Translations under genes and position numbers: made by a program | Shown: positions 27,488-35,912 of the stretch, piece by piece | How the letters are laid out: each line of letters opens with the position of its first letter | Numbering within the stretch: position 1 is the first letter of the stretch | The notes under the pieces: generated by a model | Databases searched by the model: none | What the model saw: only the letters and a program-made list of their open reading frames with translations | Told to the model about the DNA's origin: nothing | NCBI GenBank assembly: GCA_019856515.1 | Contig: CP082230.1 | Coordinates: 1,736,001-1,800,000, forward strand | Reading direction: 5' to 3' | Origin: Prolixibacteraceae bacterium | GTDB taxonomy: Bacteria; Bacteroidota; Bacteroidia; Bacteroidales; Prolixibacteraceae | Length of the DNA stretch: 64,000 bases

Positions 27488-28519
27488 ATGACATACGTAT
27501 TAATCGTTATTAAATCTATCTTCTTTTTTGTACTCTCAATTATTATCACACAAATTATTAGATACAAACCAAAATCAAGAATTGCATGGATCATTTTAAC
27601 ACTTGCGTTAAACTGTATTATATTCTACAGCACATATTCGGATCTAGTTCTATCCAATAAAAAGGTGTTTTTTCTCCTATTCCCAATATCAGTTGCTCTA
27701 CCATTTACCTATGCATTGTTTTGTAAAGAGTACTTTTCAGATGAAAATTACTCTTTCAAGAGAACTATCTTAATCCTTCTAGTAATCTACTTTATTGACC
27801 TATTATTATTTCTAATTTCCTTCATCGTAAAATACCGTTTTATGGCAAAATTTGGGTATTTAATATCCATTTCAATCCTAGTTTACGCCACACTTTTGGC
27901 CTGTAAAGGCTATAAAATGGATCTTGTACAAAAGAGAAGAATTAGTCGTTATAATACAATCATCATTAATGCAATAATTGGAATTACACTTTTGATTTCA
28001 TTCTCCAATATTCACCCATTTAAACTTCCTACTCCATTAATCATTATTGCATTAATTAGTCAAGTTATATTTATTTCTTTATTGGTCGAGATTAAGGTTG
28101 ACATTACAATACATCAGAGTGATTTATATACTAATAAAACAACATCATCAAATAACAGTAAACGATTAGATGATATTATCACTAGAATCAAATTGATAGT
28201 GGAAAATGACAAAATATACAGGGTACCTGGTCTGACAATAACTGATCTGAGTGATAAAATTGGAATCAAAGAGTATCTTGTAAGAAGAGCAATTAATTCT
28301 GGATGTGGTTATACCAACTTCAATCAATTTTTGAATAACTATAGAATTAAAGAAGCAAAAGAGACTATAATCAAATCACCAAACATGAGTATGAAAGAGA
28401 TCTCTTATCAACTTGGTTATGCTAACCCATCATCATTTAATCGAGCCTTTAAAGGAATCACCAACCTCTCACCTTCTGAGTTCAAGAAAATGAATAAAAA
28501 CACATCTATTTCGGAATAG
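27488..28519 (+). CDS. Membrane-anchored AraC-family transcriptional regulator
   Basis: 343 residues from ATG 27488 (the longer frame begins with TTG). The N-terminal 210 residues contain about seven hydrophobic helices, as in the 7TM-HTH_18 regulators common in Bacteroidota. The C-terminal 100 residues form a double helix-turn-helix: TDLSDKIGIKEYLVRRAIN and MSMKEISYQLGYANPSSFNRAFK with LSPSEFKKM. It probably senses a membrane signal and binds near its own promoter. It is divergent from the barrel-protein gene and upstream of an exported protein and an acyltransferase. Confidence 0.9.
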   Translation: MTYVLIVIKSIFFFVLSIIITQIIRYKPKSRIAWIILTLALNCIIFYSTYSDLVLSNKKVFFLLFPISVALPFTYALFCKEYFSDENYSFKRTILILLVIYFIDLLLFLISFIVKYRFMAKFGYLISISILVYATLLACKGYKMDLVQKRRISRYNTIIINAIIGITLLISFSNIHPFKLPTPLIIIALISQVIFISLLVEIKVDITIHQSDLYTNKTTSSNNSKRLDDIITRIKLIVENDKIYRVPGLTITDLSDKIGIKEYLVRRAINSGCGYTNFNQFLNNYRIKEAKETIIKSPNMSMKEISYQLGYANPSSFNRAFKGITNLSPSEFKKMNKNTSISE

Positions 28520-28612
28520 ATATGCATCTAATTGGTTGAAATTATTCTACAGACAATGTACACTATAGTTTTGCTTCATAATCAATTAAAACAAAGTAAA
28601 ACAATCGTGTAA

Positions 28613-29503
28613 ATGATTCGAGTAATTTTAAGCTTCTATATTATGATGGCCTTGAATGTCAACGAGTGTCTTGCGTTCCATTCAGATCACAAGAGTAATA
28701 TTAAAGATGAATTCATTGTATTAAGTTTAAATAACGAATTTCTAAATTCCTCTCTTCAATCAACGGACCAATCTAAGAATATTCTGGCAAATTTGATTGA
28801 GTTAGAATTCAACTACCCATTAATTTTCAACCAAAATAGATCATTCATAATTCAGGGAGCTTCCATTAATCAACTATCCATTTCAGTTCTTCAAGATGTT
28901 GAGATTTCGAATCTCTGGTTTGCTAGTTATAAGCTCGCTTATCTACAATTATTGAGAAATAAATTCTATATCTACGGCGAGATTTTACCTTATATGAGTT
29001 CCTCAACTCAACTAAAACCTAACATAGAGAACCTTCGTCATCAAAGCTCCGTTCTTTTTGGAAAGAGATTATCATCTCACCTCAATGTTGGAATAGGATA
29101 TATATACGCAATGAGATATGAAAAGAAATTCAACTCCTTACTAATGATTATTGATGCACAAATAAACAATGTGCAACTCTATTTTAGGTATCCCGATTAT
29201 GCATTTATCACTCATGCTCCAAGCACCAGATGGAGATATGGCATTGAGGGAAACATGCCCTTCCTTAACTATTCAGTACAGCAACATTTTAAAAATGAGT
29301 TAAGCTCGTACCTACGCTACCAACGTTATAAAATTAGCGGCTTTGTTCGTAAAAAGATATTAGACAATACCTATCTAAAGGTAAATACAGGTTGTATGAA
29401 CACAGAGCTCTGTTACAAAAATGCGTCTCACACAGATATAAAAACATTAGATCTCAACCACACTTTCTTTTTTCAAATACAACTTTTATATTTAAAACAA
29501 TGA
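28613..29503 (+). CDS. Exported protein of unknown function (barrel-like)
   Basis: A 296-residue protein that I do not recognize. It has a signal peptide (VILSFYIMMALNVNECLAF) and a strand-rich mature region with repeated patterns such as HLNVGIGYIYAMRYEKK and LMIIDAQINNVQLYFRYPDY. It ends QIQLLYLKQ, rather barrel-like. Its last codon overlaps the acyltransferase start (ATGA), so the two are co-translated. It may be an outer-membrane protein linked to the AraC-controlled group. Confidence 0.6.
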   Translation: MIRVILSFYIMMALNVNECLAFHSDHKSNIKDEFIVLSLNNEFLNSSLQSTDQSKNILANLIELEFNYPLIFNQNRSFIIQGASINQLSISVLQDVEISNLWFASYKLAYLQLLRNKFYIYGEILPYMSSSTQLKPNIENLRHQSSVLFGKRLSSHLNVGIGYIYAMRYEKKFNSLLMIIDAQINNVQLYFRYPDYAFITHAPSTRWRYGIEGNMPFLNYSVQQHFKNELSSYLRYQRYKISGFVRKKILDNTYLKVNTGCMNTELCYKNASHTDIKTLDLNHTFFFQIQLLYLKQ

Positions 29504-30612
29504 AAAATAATCGTACAACTTACATTGATAACCTTAGAATATTATTGACTTGTTTGGTTATTATACATCACCTTGCCATTACTTATGGAGCTCAAGGGTT
29601 ATGGTATTATTTAGAACCATCGAGTAATATCATCACTACAACACTTCTAACATGGCTTGTTGCTATTAACCAATCCTTCTTTATGGGGATGTTTTTTATG
29701 TTATCATCTTACTTTCTCTATTTTTCAGCGACGAAAAACAGTAGTCCAAAGGTTATAAAAGATAAGTTAATCAGATTAGGGCTACCGTTACTTGTATATA
29801 TGTTTGCATTATCTCCCATAGTTAATGGTATTTGTAAGATCGGTTATGGTAGAGATGTGACATGGAGAGATTTTGTAATGGATATCCATCATCTTGGTGC
29901 TGGCCCTTTATGGTTTGTCGTTGCACTACTTCTTTTCTCTATCGTAGCACTAATTTTCAAGGAATCATGGCTATCACATAAAAATGACAATCATCGGTTC
30001 CATTTTAAAAACACGATACTTATTGCACTTTTTACAGCCATGATCTCATTTATTATTCGATGCATTATTCCACTGGGCTATAGTCTTCCTATACTGAATT
30101 TTCAATTGGGACACTTTGCGCAATATATCGTACTCTTTTATGTTGGTTTATGCTTAGCCAAACAAAATTGGTTAGATCAAATTCAATTACTATCTCCAAA
30201 GAAATGGTTGATCATTGTTCTTTGTTTGATCTTTATATTCTTTCCTCTGGTATTTGTTATTAACTCTCTACTGGGAGGCAATATCACAAGCTTTATGGGA
30301 GGTGTGAACTGGCAATCTCTAGCCTTCTGCATTTGGGAACAGTTAACAGGATTTGGCATCATCATATTATTGATTCAATTATTTCAACAAAAATACAACC
30401 ATACGGACGCTTTGATGAAGACGCTTGCACAGAACACATACTTGGTATATATCATTCATCCAATTATTCTAGCAACTTGCTCTGTAATGCTGAAAGATAT
30501 TCCTCTTACTAAAGGACTAAAGTTTATAATTCTGTCCCCTACATGTATCTTCTTGACTTTCTTCTTATCCATACAAATAAGACGTATTCCAATAATCCGT
30601 AAAGTTGTATAA
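29500..30612 (+). CDS. Acyltransferase 3 family membrane protein
   Basis: 370 residues from ATG 29500, which overlaps the preceding stop. The start RTTYIDNLRILLTCLVIIHH carries the D/N-x-x-R and HH signature of the acyltransferase 3 family (PF01757, OafA-like). About ten membrane helices follow (for example GPLWFVVALLLFSIVALIF and TYLVYIIHPIILA). Such enzymes move acetyl or other acyl groups across the inner membrane onto sugars or lipids. The acceptor here is unknown. No SGNH domain is attached. Confidence 0.9.
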   Translation: MKNNRTTYIDNLRILLTCLVIIHHLAITYGAQGLWYYLEPSSNIITTTLLTWLVAINQSFFMGMFFMLSSYFLYFSATKNSSPKVIKDKLIRLGLPLLVYMFALSPIVNGICKIGYGRDVTWRDFVMDIHHLGAGPLWFVVALLLFSIVALIFKESWLSHKNDNHRFHFKNTILIALFTAMISFIIRCIIPLGYSLPILNFQLGHFAQYIVLFYVGLCLAKQNWLDQIQLLSPKKWLIIVLCLIFIFFPLVFVINSLLGGNITSFMGGVNWQSLAFCIWEQLTGFGIIILLIQLFQQKYNHTDALMKTLAQNTYLVYIIHPIILATCSVMLKDIPLTKGLKFIILSPTCIFLTFFLSIQIRRIPIIRKVV

Positions 30613-30656
30613 CTACCTTTACGAGTCAGAATCTAATTGTGGTCAATAACAATTTC

Positions 30657-30697
30657 GGGGGTAAGGTGCCATGGTGGTTCATGCCAAACTTATCCCC
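30657..30697. terminator. Hairpin between convergent genes
   Basis: gggggtaag (30657-30665) pairs with cttatcccc (30689-30697) at 8 of 9 positions, with an internal tgccatgg/ttcatgcca structure. It lies in the 113-bp gap between the acyltransferase and the propeller lipoprotein gene, and may stop both. The 12-mer atttcgggggta at its left edge also occurs in the loop of the 8000-8168 element. Confidence 0.5.
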
Positions 30698-30725
30698 TAG
30701 AGTTCTATTATACGGAAATAATTTA

Positions 30726-31835
30726 TTATTCTTTTATCATATCACGAATATCTGACACACGTATCTTCGCTAGAATGGGGTTATTCATCAAATCGATATC
30801 CCCCACTTTCTGTTTATATCCAGAACCTTCTTTCATGAAGTTGGAGGCCTTTACCATACAATACATATAATCCTCATCCATATATATTGGGGTATAAACA
30901 ACACCATTGGCATCTTGTAAAGAGTGTGTCAACATGATTTCATGAGGATTATTATCACTATAGAAGCAATACGTCATAGATTGTTGATAAAAGAATTCGA
31001 AGAAAGTAAAGTGATTGTTTTTCATGAAATAATCAACCAAGAAGGCTTTATCTGTTTTTGACAATTCCTTCAAGTAGGTTTTTCTATCTACATCATTTTT
31101 ATCTAGATGAAATGCTTCTTTGCCAAAGTCAATATAAACATAGGGTTCGTAGTTAAAATCTTTATCCATTCGGTGTATTACATTGGAAAAAGCTTCGGTG
31201 ATATATACCCCACTCTGATCCTTATAAACAGGTTTTCTTAACTCCCACAGAACTCGATGATCATTCTTAGTAAATGGAGCTAACTTTCTTTCTACATTTA
31301 GATTTTTATCAAGAACTAACACCCCATAACAGTCATCTTTCGTCCCACAGTAATCATTAATTCCAATGATATGATCTCCGAAATTCTCTATAAAACAAAA
31401 TTCATTATCAATCTCAACCTCCCTTATAAAGCGATTATCATCATAACATATGATTTTACCTTGATCCAAATCTAGAATCCGGATTTCCCCATTCTGGTCA
31501 TCAATAAGAAAGTCATCTATCATTAAATATTCGCCCAGACCTTTTCCTTTATTGGATATTTTCGAAATAAACCGACCATAATTATCATAGATGAAAATTG
31601 ATTCCGCTACCTCTCTATCTAAGATATATATCTTATTGTCATAGGCTATAAGTTTATCAATATTGCCAACAACACAATCTTCATTGGTTTCTAATGCAAG
31701 ATACTCATCTGCATGAATAATCACATTCTTCGTGATAGTTGATGTATTTACATGTACCTTATTGCATTTCGTAATCTCAACCTTGTTACAGGCATAGCAA
31801 GAAACGAAGAGACAAATTAGTAGGTATATTCTCAT
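30726..31835 (-). CDS. 6-bladed beta-propeller lipoprotein
   Basis: 369 residues from ATG 31835 (the longer frame starts with TTG). MRIYLLICLFVSCYAC is a lipoprotein signal with lipidated Cys about residue 16. The mature protein matches the Bacteroidota 6-bladed beta-propeller family: KLIAYDNKIYILDREVAESIFIYDNYG and YGRFISKISNKGKGLGEY are blade repeats. Members are surface or periplasmic lipoproteins of unknown function, often one per signal-responsive locus. It stands alone on the minus strand. Confidence 0.82.
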   Translation of the reverse strand: MRIYLLICLFVSCYACNKVEITKCNKVHVNTSTITKNVIIHADEYLALETNEDCVVGNIDKLIAYDNKIYILDREVAESIFIYDNYGRFISKISNKGKGLGEYLMIDDFLIDDQNGEIRILDLDQGKIICYDDNRFIREVEIDNEFCFIENFGDHIIGINDYCGTKDDCYGVLVLDKNLNVERKLAPFTKNDHRVLWELRKPVYKDQSGVYITEAFSNVIHRMDKDFNYEPYVYIDFGKEAFHLDKNDVDRKTYLKELSKTDKAFLVDYFMKNNHFTFFEFFYQQSMTYCFYSDNNPHEIMLTHSLQDANGVVYTPIYMDEDYMYCMVKASNFMKEGSGYKQKVGDIDLMNNPILAKIRVSDIRDMIKE

Positions 31836-32217
31836 GGTTATATTTTTTATAGAGAAGCCCCATTTGGAACTCCCCAATAGTTATGTATCATTGGTGAAAT
31901 TACATTTTTAACTTGTGAAAACGTTCTTGTAATTTATTATTTTTCAACAACTATATCACTACATTTTACGAAAATCATAAAAATATTGGGTCCCTCCTAT
32001 CCCAAATATATTCCAACAATTAACACAGCAACCTAACATACTAATCAAAACAAGCTACTGTAACACTTATCACTGAACGAGGTCTGTAAAAACAATCGCC
32101 TTGTGACATCGATTACAAACAAATAAGGAGGTAAAAAGCTCTGTAACATTTATCACTGACTAATAAAAACCATTCGCTTAAGTTTGTAATCAAATAATCA
32201 TTTAAGGAGATATTATT
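31836..32217. other. Noncoding region with a duplicated leader before the thioredoxin operon
   Basis: Two imperfect copies of about 80 bp follow each other: 32052-32135 and 32136-32215. Each opens with gct[a]ctgtaaca[c/t]ttatcactga and ends in a purine-rich site. The first ends with taaggaggt (32124-32132), a near-perfect Shine-Dalgarno with no start codon after it; the second ends with aaggaga, 5 bp before the thioredoxin ATG. The left half, 31836-32050, shows nothing clear. Confidence 0.7.
32179..32186 (+). promoter_or_regulatory. Candidate -7 element (TAnnTTTG) for the thioredoxin operon
   Basis: TAAGTTTG matches the Bacteroidota primary-sigma -7 consensus. Transcription would begin near 32193, 25 bases before the ATG, within the second leader copy. 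No good -33 box was found. The first copy lacks this motif, so only the second looks active. Confidence 0.45.
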
Positions 32218-32577
32218 ATGGCAACAAAAAAAATGACAACCGATCTTTTTAAAGAAAAAATCTTTAATTACGAAAAAAATCAAGAGTGGCAATTCAAAGG
32301 AGATCGACCAGCGTTGATCGACTTCTATGCAGACTGGTGTAATCCATGCAAAATGATTGCGCCAATCCTTGAGGAGTTATCTGAAAAATATGATGGTCAA
32401 ATCGATATATATAAAATAAATACAGAGAACGAACAAGAGCTTTCTGCGGTATTTAGAATTAGAAGTATTCCTTCTCTATTATTCATTCCTAAAGAGGGAG
32501 TGCCTAAGTTACAAGCGGGAGCAATGCACAAGCAAGCTTTAGAAGAGACAATAGAAAAAGAACTGATCAACGTATAA
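32218..32577 (+). CDS. Thioredoxin-like protein with WCNPC active site
   Basis: A 119-residue cytoplasmic thioredoxin; C41/C44 in DWCNPCK, cis-Pro in RSIPSLLF. It is closely similar to the protein at 8466 over its whole length, including the MATKKM start and the FKEKxFNY segment, but has Asn in place of Ser in the active site. The gene heads a tight cluster of small genes for thiol and metal chemistry and is 2 bp from the next gene. A good purine-rich site (aaggaga) precedes the start, unusual in this phylum. Confidence 0.93.
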   Translation: MATKKMTTDLFKEKIFNYEKNQEWQFKGDRPALIDFYADWCNPCKMIAPILEELSEKYDGQIDIYKINTENEQELSAVFRIRSIPSLLFIPKEGVPKLQAGAMHKQALEETIEKELINV

Positions 32578-32579
32578 TC

Positions 32580-32789
32580 ATGATCGATTGGAAAAATTGG
32601 AATATAATGAGAATCGTGAGACTAGCATTTGCTGGATATGCAATTTACTACTCTATCGAATCCGAACAATGGGGGTGGCTTCTATTTGCAGCCCTACTCA
32701 TTTGGCAAGCACTTACCAATACATCTTGTGGATGTCAAGGGAACAGTTGTAATGTGCCAAAGAAGAAAGAAGAGGATAATACCAATTAG
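32580..32789 (+). CDS. Small membrane protein with Cys-rich tail
   Basis: A 69-residue protein with one or two membrane helices (VRLAFAGYAIYYSIESE and WGWLLFAALLIWQAL) and a tail TSCGCQGNSCNVP with four Cys. Similar short proteins often accompany thioredoxins in Bacteroidota, though I know no experimental role. It could hold a thiol or metal at the membrane for its two thioredoxin neighbours. It starts 2 bp after the upstream stop and 27 bp before the next gene. Confidence 0.75.
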   Translation: MIDWKNWNIMRIVRLAFAGYAIYYSIESEQWGWLLFAALLIWQALTNTSCGCQGNSCNVPKKKEEDNTN

Positions 32790-32816
32790 CAGACAAACAA
32801 ACATTACACAAAACAG

Positions 32817-33296
32817 ATGACGAAATTTAATATTATTCTGTTCACGATGATGCTCATTACCATGGTGACATATAATGGTAATGCAGCGGTGAAAACTGAG
32901 AACAAAGAAATTAACTCTTCGACAGAGACACATCATACGGTCAAATTAAGTAAACAAGACTTTTTAGACAGAGTATACGATTATGAGAAGAATTCCAAAG
33001 TGTGGAAATACAAAGGGAATAAACCTGCCATTATTGACTTTTATGCCGATTGGTGTGGTCCATGTCGAATGACTGCTCCTATTTTAGAAGCATTAGCGAA
33101 AGAGTATGGTGATAAAATAGTGATTTACAAAGTGGACACTCAGAAAGAGAAAGAGCTAGCTGCCGCTTTTGGTATTCAGAGTCTACCATCGCTTCTTTTT
33201 ATTCCACTGAACGAACAACCTCAATTAGCTAAAGGAGCAATGCCTAAAGAGGCATTTATTGAAGCGATAGAGAAAGTTCTAAAAGTAACGAAGTGA
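32817..33296 (+). CDS. Exported thioredoxin with WCGPC active site
   Basis: A 159-residue thioredoxin. The first 24 residues (ILFTMMLITMVTYNGNAA) are a signal peptide, then a linker, then the fold with C80/C83 in DWCGPCR and cis-Pro in QSLPSLLF. It should work in the periplasm, while its neighbour at 32218 works in the cytoplasm. The FxxxVYDYEKNSKVWKYKG stretch aligns with both paralogues. Its stop shares one base with the next start (TGATG). Confidence 0.93.
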   Translation: MTKFNIILFTMMLITMVTYNGNAAVKTENKEINSSTETHHTVKLSKQDFLDRVYDYEKNSKVWKYKGNKPAIIDFYADWCGPCRMTAPILEALAKEYGDKIVIYKVDTQKEKELAAAFGIQSLPSLLFIPLNEQPQLAKGAMPKEAFIEAIEKVLKVTK

Positions 33297-33496
33297 TGAT
33301 AAAGTCATTAATTATTAAATACAGAGCCACTCTTATCGGAATTATCATAGGAGCTGTTGGAGGTTATCTATATTGGAGGTGGATTGGTTGTGAATCTGGC
33401 ACATGTCCGATCACAAGTAGCCCTATAAGAAGTTCGCTTTATGGTTCTTTGATGGGAGCATTGATGGTCAATAGTTTTAAAAAAGAGAAGAAATGA
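33296..33496 (+). CDS. DUF6132-family small membrane protein
   Basis: 66 residues from ATG 33296. One or two glycine-rich helices (LIGIIIGAVGGYLYW, SLYGSLMGALMVN) flank the conserved CESGTCPITSSP segment, which is the hallmark of DUF6132. The motif C-x4-C-P-I is a possible metal or thiol site on the membrane face. Function is not known. It overlaps the HMA-domain gene (ATGA) and follows the exported thioredoxin, so it probably belongs to the same redox pathway. Confidence 0.82.
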   Translation: MIKSLIIKYRATLIGIIIGAVGGYLYWRWIGCESGTCPITSSPIRSSLYGSLMGALMVNSFKKEKK

Positions 33497-33690
33497 GAAC
33501 TTCATTCAAAGTAAAAAATGTGAGCTGTGGCGCATGTGTTTCTGACATAAACAGTAAGCTTCTTCAAGTCAATGGTGTTTATGGTGTCTTTGCAAATATC
33601 GCAACCCAAAGCCTTGATATCGAACATACTGACGACACTGATCTTGATAAAATAGATGAAATTCTAAAAGAATCAAACTACAAAAAGTAA
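33493..33690 (+). CDS. HMA-domain metal-binding protein
   Basis: A 65-residue ferredoxin-like metallochaperone fold. The metal-binding motif is C12-G-A-C15 in VKNVSCGACVSDIN, followed by the usual LLQVNGVYGVFANIATQSLDI strands. Such domains bind Cu(I), Zn or Hg through the two thiols. No P-type ATPase lies nearby, so it may pass metal or a thiol to neighbours in this cluster. It overlaps the DUF6132 gene by 4 bp. Confidence 0.88.
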   Translation: MRTSFKVKNVSCGACVSDINSKLLQVNGVYGVFANIATQSLDIEHTDDTDLDKIDEILKESNYKK

Positions 33691-33825
33691 CTCTTTGCGA
33701 ACCAACAACCTATGGTCGGCTCTATATGAAGATCATTGAGATACTATTGATATGTGGAGAAGAAGGTCATTAAAAACATACTTCTTCTTCCTAATCCTTA
33801 CTTTTATGTCCTAAACATTAAAATT

Positions 33826-34014
33826 ATGGCACTAACAGTTGATCCTAACAGATGTCCTCAAAACCACCGTTGTCCTATGCTCAGCATTTGTAAATTTGAT
33901 GCAATAACACAAAATGGATTCGGACTTCCAGTCATTGATAAAGACAAATGTGTCGAGTGTGGTCAGTGCATAAAAACATGTGGTATGTCTGCTGTTTATA
34001 AGATAAAAAGCTGA
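33826..34014 (+). CDS. Small 4Fe-4S ferredoxin-like protein
   Basis: 62 residues from ATG 33826 (the longer frame starts with GTG). Cys at 42, 45, 48 and 52 form a full CxxCxxCxxxC cluster site (KCVECGQCIKTCGM). A second set, C10, C16 and C22 (CPQNHRCPMLSICKF), has three Cys with odd spacing, so the second cluster may be lost or altered. Such proteins are single-electron carriers. It is 135 bp after the HMA gene and may be separately started. Confidence 0.85.
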   Translation: MALTVDPNRCPQNHRCPMLSICKFDAITQNGFGLPVIDKDKCVECGQCIKTCGMSAVYKIKS

Positions 34015-34334
34015 TTTAATATTTACTTCCCTTCAAAACAAGAATATTTTTATAACTCTATTATAATCTTGACATTAAATAATGAGAGTACTTAATGTCA
34101 ATTCAACAACCTCTCTCAAATAACTGCTCAAATCTTAGAAGGGGCTACCAAAGACATGTGTTTGATTTTGTAATGTTTGTTTTACATTGAAAGAGATAAG
34201 GAGATATCGGTTATACTATTCATTTTGTCACCTCATTAACCGACTCCTCTCTTTCATTATAAATATTCAAATCCAACCATCTCTTTGGATAGCCCCTTTA
34301 TTACCCCTTAATAATAAACATCTTAACATGACAT
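34015..34334. other. 320-bp noncoding region between ferredoxin and IS
   Basis: Holds the dyad at 34072-34101 and the structured element at 34139-34298. No gene is supported; the remainder is AT-rich spacer ending in the target duplication of the IS. Confidence 0.6.
34139..34298. repeat. Structured inverted-repeat element, about 160 bp
   Basis: The ends (34139-34158 and 34278-34298) are inverted copies, aaggggcta[c/t]ccaaaga-like, with two small differences. Inside, 34188-34213 pairs with 34237-34256 (tgaaagaga...tctctttca), and a short hairpin aatgt...acatt lies at 34172-34188. It could be a folded RNA, or a small non-autonomous mobile element. Just upstream at 34072-34101 is another dyad, ttgacattaa...ttaatgtcaa. 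No coding frame covers it. Confidence 0.7.
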
Positions 34335-35684
34335 CAATACTTCGGAAGTTTTTAGGCGGCATTTGTCCCATATAATCGGATCTTTTTTATCACTTTCTGT
34401 ATTTTCTGCAAGTTAGTATTTACCCCAATTTTAGATAAAAACACATTTAGCATTAACTCATTAAAATTCAGCTTCTTGATGTTATTCAATGAAAAAGGGG
34501 ATTGCTGTATACTCTCTTGATCTAGCCAATCAGCTATCTTAGCTATATTCACTGATGTCATAGACATATTAAAGTGAAAGTGGAGTTTGTTTTCACTTTG
34601 AGCCTGACAATCATTCAATCCGGTGTATTGCTTTGCATCTCTGTATATAAATTCTATTTGGAAACGCTTCTTGTAATAATCATATATCTTTGTTGGCTCT
34701 AAATTAATGTCTGTAGAGAAATACATTTTGTAATCCGTTTTCCCTTTACCATTTAAAGATTGATAATAAGCAAGACGTATTTTTCTCTTCAATGAAATCG
34801 AATATACAACAGCTGAATATAAGGTATAAGTTTCTGTTTCCTCTACCAAATCAAAGTATTTTTCATCAATCTCTTTACAGTTTACTTTATCACCATACAC
34901 TCTAGGTCTCCCTCTTTTACCAGTCTTTGATCCCGTATAATAATATTTAAGATGAGCATTACAACGAAGACGAGACACAACATTTACTTCATGTTCTATC
35001 ATGTTAGTTATGAACTTTCTATTTGAAAACCACGCATCTACAACAAGATATTTAGATATCTTTTTAAGCGATGATATCCTTTCAGTCATCACACTAATAT
35101 ACCAGTCATTTAGATTCTGCTTTGGCTTGGGTATTGTTTGAACAGCTTCAAGATGAAAGGCTGTGTTTTTAACAACATCTACTGCTGCAATACCTCCAAT
35201 CTCTAATCCTCGTTTGGCCTTTCCTGCACACCCTGACCAGAACACATCCATTCCTGCAGTACGTTTGCCAGACTTATTGATGTATGAAGGATCAAAAGCT
35301 ATAACATATTCAGAACACTTATTTTCTTCAAGTAGATAATAGTTAAAATTCAGAAAGTCAAAACGTTTTTCAAATTGATTCCTATAAGTTTTTTCATTTT
35401 TAGATCCATAACGAGACAACTGTAAAAAGTTTATTTTTCCCATAATACTTAAGAATAAATAAATTGTCTCAATCATAAAATTACGTCTTGCCAAACCAAT
35501 ATCTGACATCTTGGAGAGTGTTCTAGAAATACATTCCTTATATATCGTTTTTTTCATCAGTAGTCAACTTAAATATTGTAATTTACACATATATAAGATA
35601 CTGAAAATTAATGATATAACAAAATAATTCAACTGATAAACAACTGACTATTAGTTGTTTATATGGAAAACTACCGAAGTATTG
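34335..35684 (-). mobile_element. Complete IS4-family insertion sequence, 1350 bp
   Basis: Inverted ends caatacttcggaagtttt (34335-34352) and, read inward from the right, caatacttcggtagtttt (35667-35684) match at 17 of 18. Both sides are bounded by the 5-bp direct repeat gacat (34330-34334 and 35685-35689), so the insertion site is still intact. One transposase gene fills the inside. The insertion lies 74 bp upstream of the promoter proposed for the sulfur assimilation operon. Confidence 0.9.
34352..35557 (-). CDS. IS4-family transposase
   Basis: A 401-residue DDE transposase. The first catalytic Asp is in VIAFDPSYINKSG, the second in KYLVVDAWFSNRKF, and the Glu in the Y-(2)-R-(3)-E-(6)-K signature YKKRFQIEFIYRDAK, an exact IS4 hallmark. 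The frame is intact, so the element may still be active. It starts 127 bp inside the right end and its stop overlaps the left inverted repeat. The + strand of the neighbours is transcribed the opposite way. Confidence 0.94.
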   Translation of the reverse strand: MKKTIYKECISRTLSKMSDIGLARRNFMIETIYLFLSIMGKINFLQLSRYGSKNEKTYRNQFEKRFDFLNFNYYLLEENKCSEYVIAFDPSYINKSGKRTAGMDVFWSGCAGKAKRGLEIGGIAAVDVVKNTAFHLEAVQTIPKPKQNLNDWYISVMTERISSLKKISKYLVVDAWFSNRKFITNMIEHEVNVVSRLRCNAHLKYYYTGSKTGKRGRPRVYGDKVNCKEIDEKYFDLVEETETYTLYSAVVYSISLKRKIRLAYYQSLNGKGKTDYKMYFSTDINLEPTKIYDYYKKRFQIEFIYRDAKQYTGLNDCQAQSENKLHFHFNMSMTSVNIAKIADWLDQESIQQSPFSLNNIKKLNFNELMLNVFLSKIGVNTNLQKIQKVIKKIRLYGTNAA

Positions 35685-35757
35685 GACATCGAATATAAAC
35701 ATAATTGAATTAACAGTAACTTAACAATAAAAGACATAAAAATCTTAATTGTTATTC

Positions 35758-35765
35758 TACATTTG
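35758..35765 (+). promoter_or_regulatory. Candidate -7 element (TAnnTTTG) of the sulfur assimilation operon
   Basis: TACATTTG fits the Bacteroidota -7 consensus exactly. Transcription would start near 35772, giving a leader of about 33 bases before the Cys-rich leader peptide. No clear -33 TTTG was found at the usual distance. Confidence 0.55.
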
Positions 35766-35804
35766 TATTAAAATAAGTATTCAACTAGAACTCAGAACTC
35801 AATT

Positions 35805-35885
35805 ATGAATATCCAGAAATTACATACAGCTTCTTGTTGCTCATGCACATTCATGTGTATGATGTGTTGTTGCTGCTGTATGTGA
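35805..35885 (+). CDS. Cys/Met-rich leader peptide, 26 codons
   Basis: A short open frame, ATG 35805 to TGA 35883-35885. It starts MNIQKLHTASCC and ends FMCMMCCCCCM. Of 26 residues nine are Cys, with five in a row (codons at 35865-35879), and five are Met. The frame is 28 bp before a strong intrinsic terminator and upstream of siroheme, sulfite reductase and sulfate-activating genes. This is the classic layout of ribosome-mediated attenuation: with scarce charged Cys-tRNA the ribosome stalls in the Cys run and readthrough is favoured. No full antiterminator fold could be drawn with confidence; caagg at 35890 offers only partial pairing. It is too short to be found by ordinary gene calling. 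Confidence 0.85.
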   Translation: MNIQKLHTASCCSCTFMCMMCCCCCM

Positions 35886-35912
35886 TATTCAAGGTAAATC
35901 TTCTTAAATAGA

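Noticed and set aside
28505..28521. tctatttcggaatagat hairpin at the end of the AraC gene
   Set aside because: It overlaps the stop codon, has a 7-bp stem and no T tract; probably coincidental.
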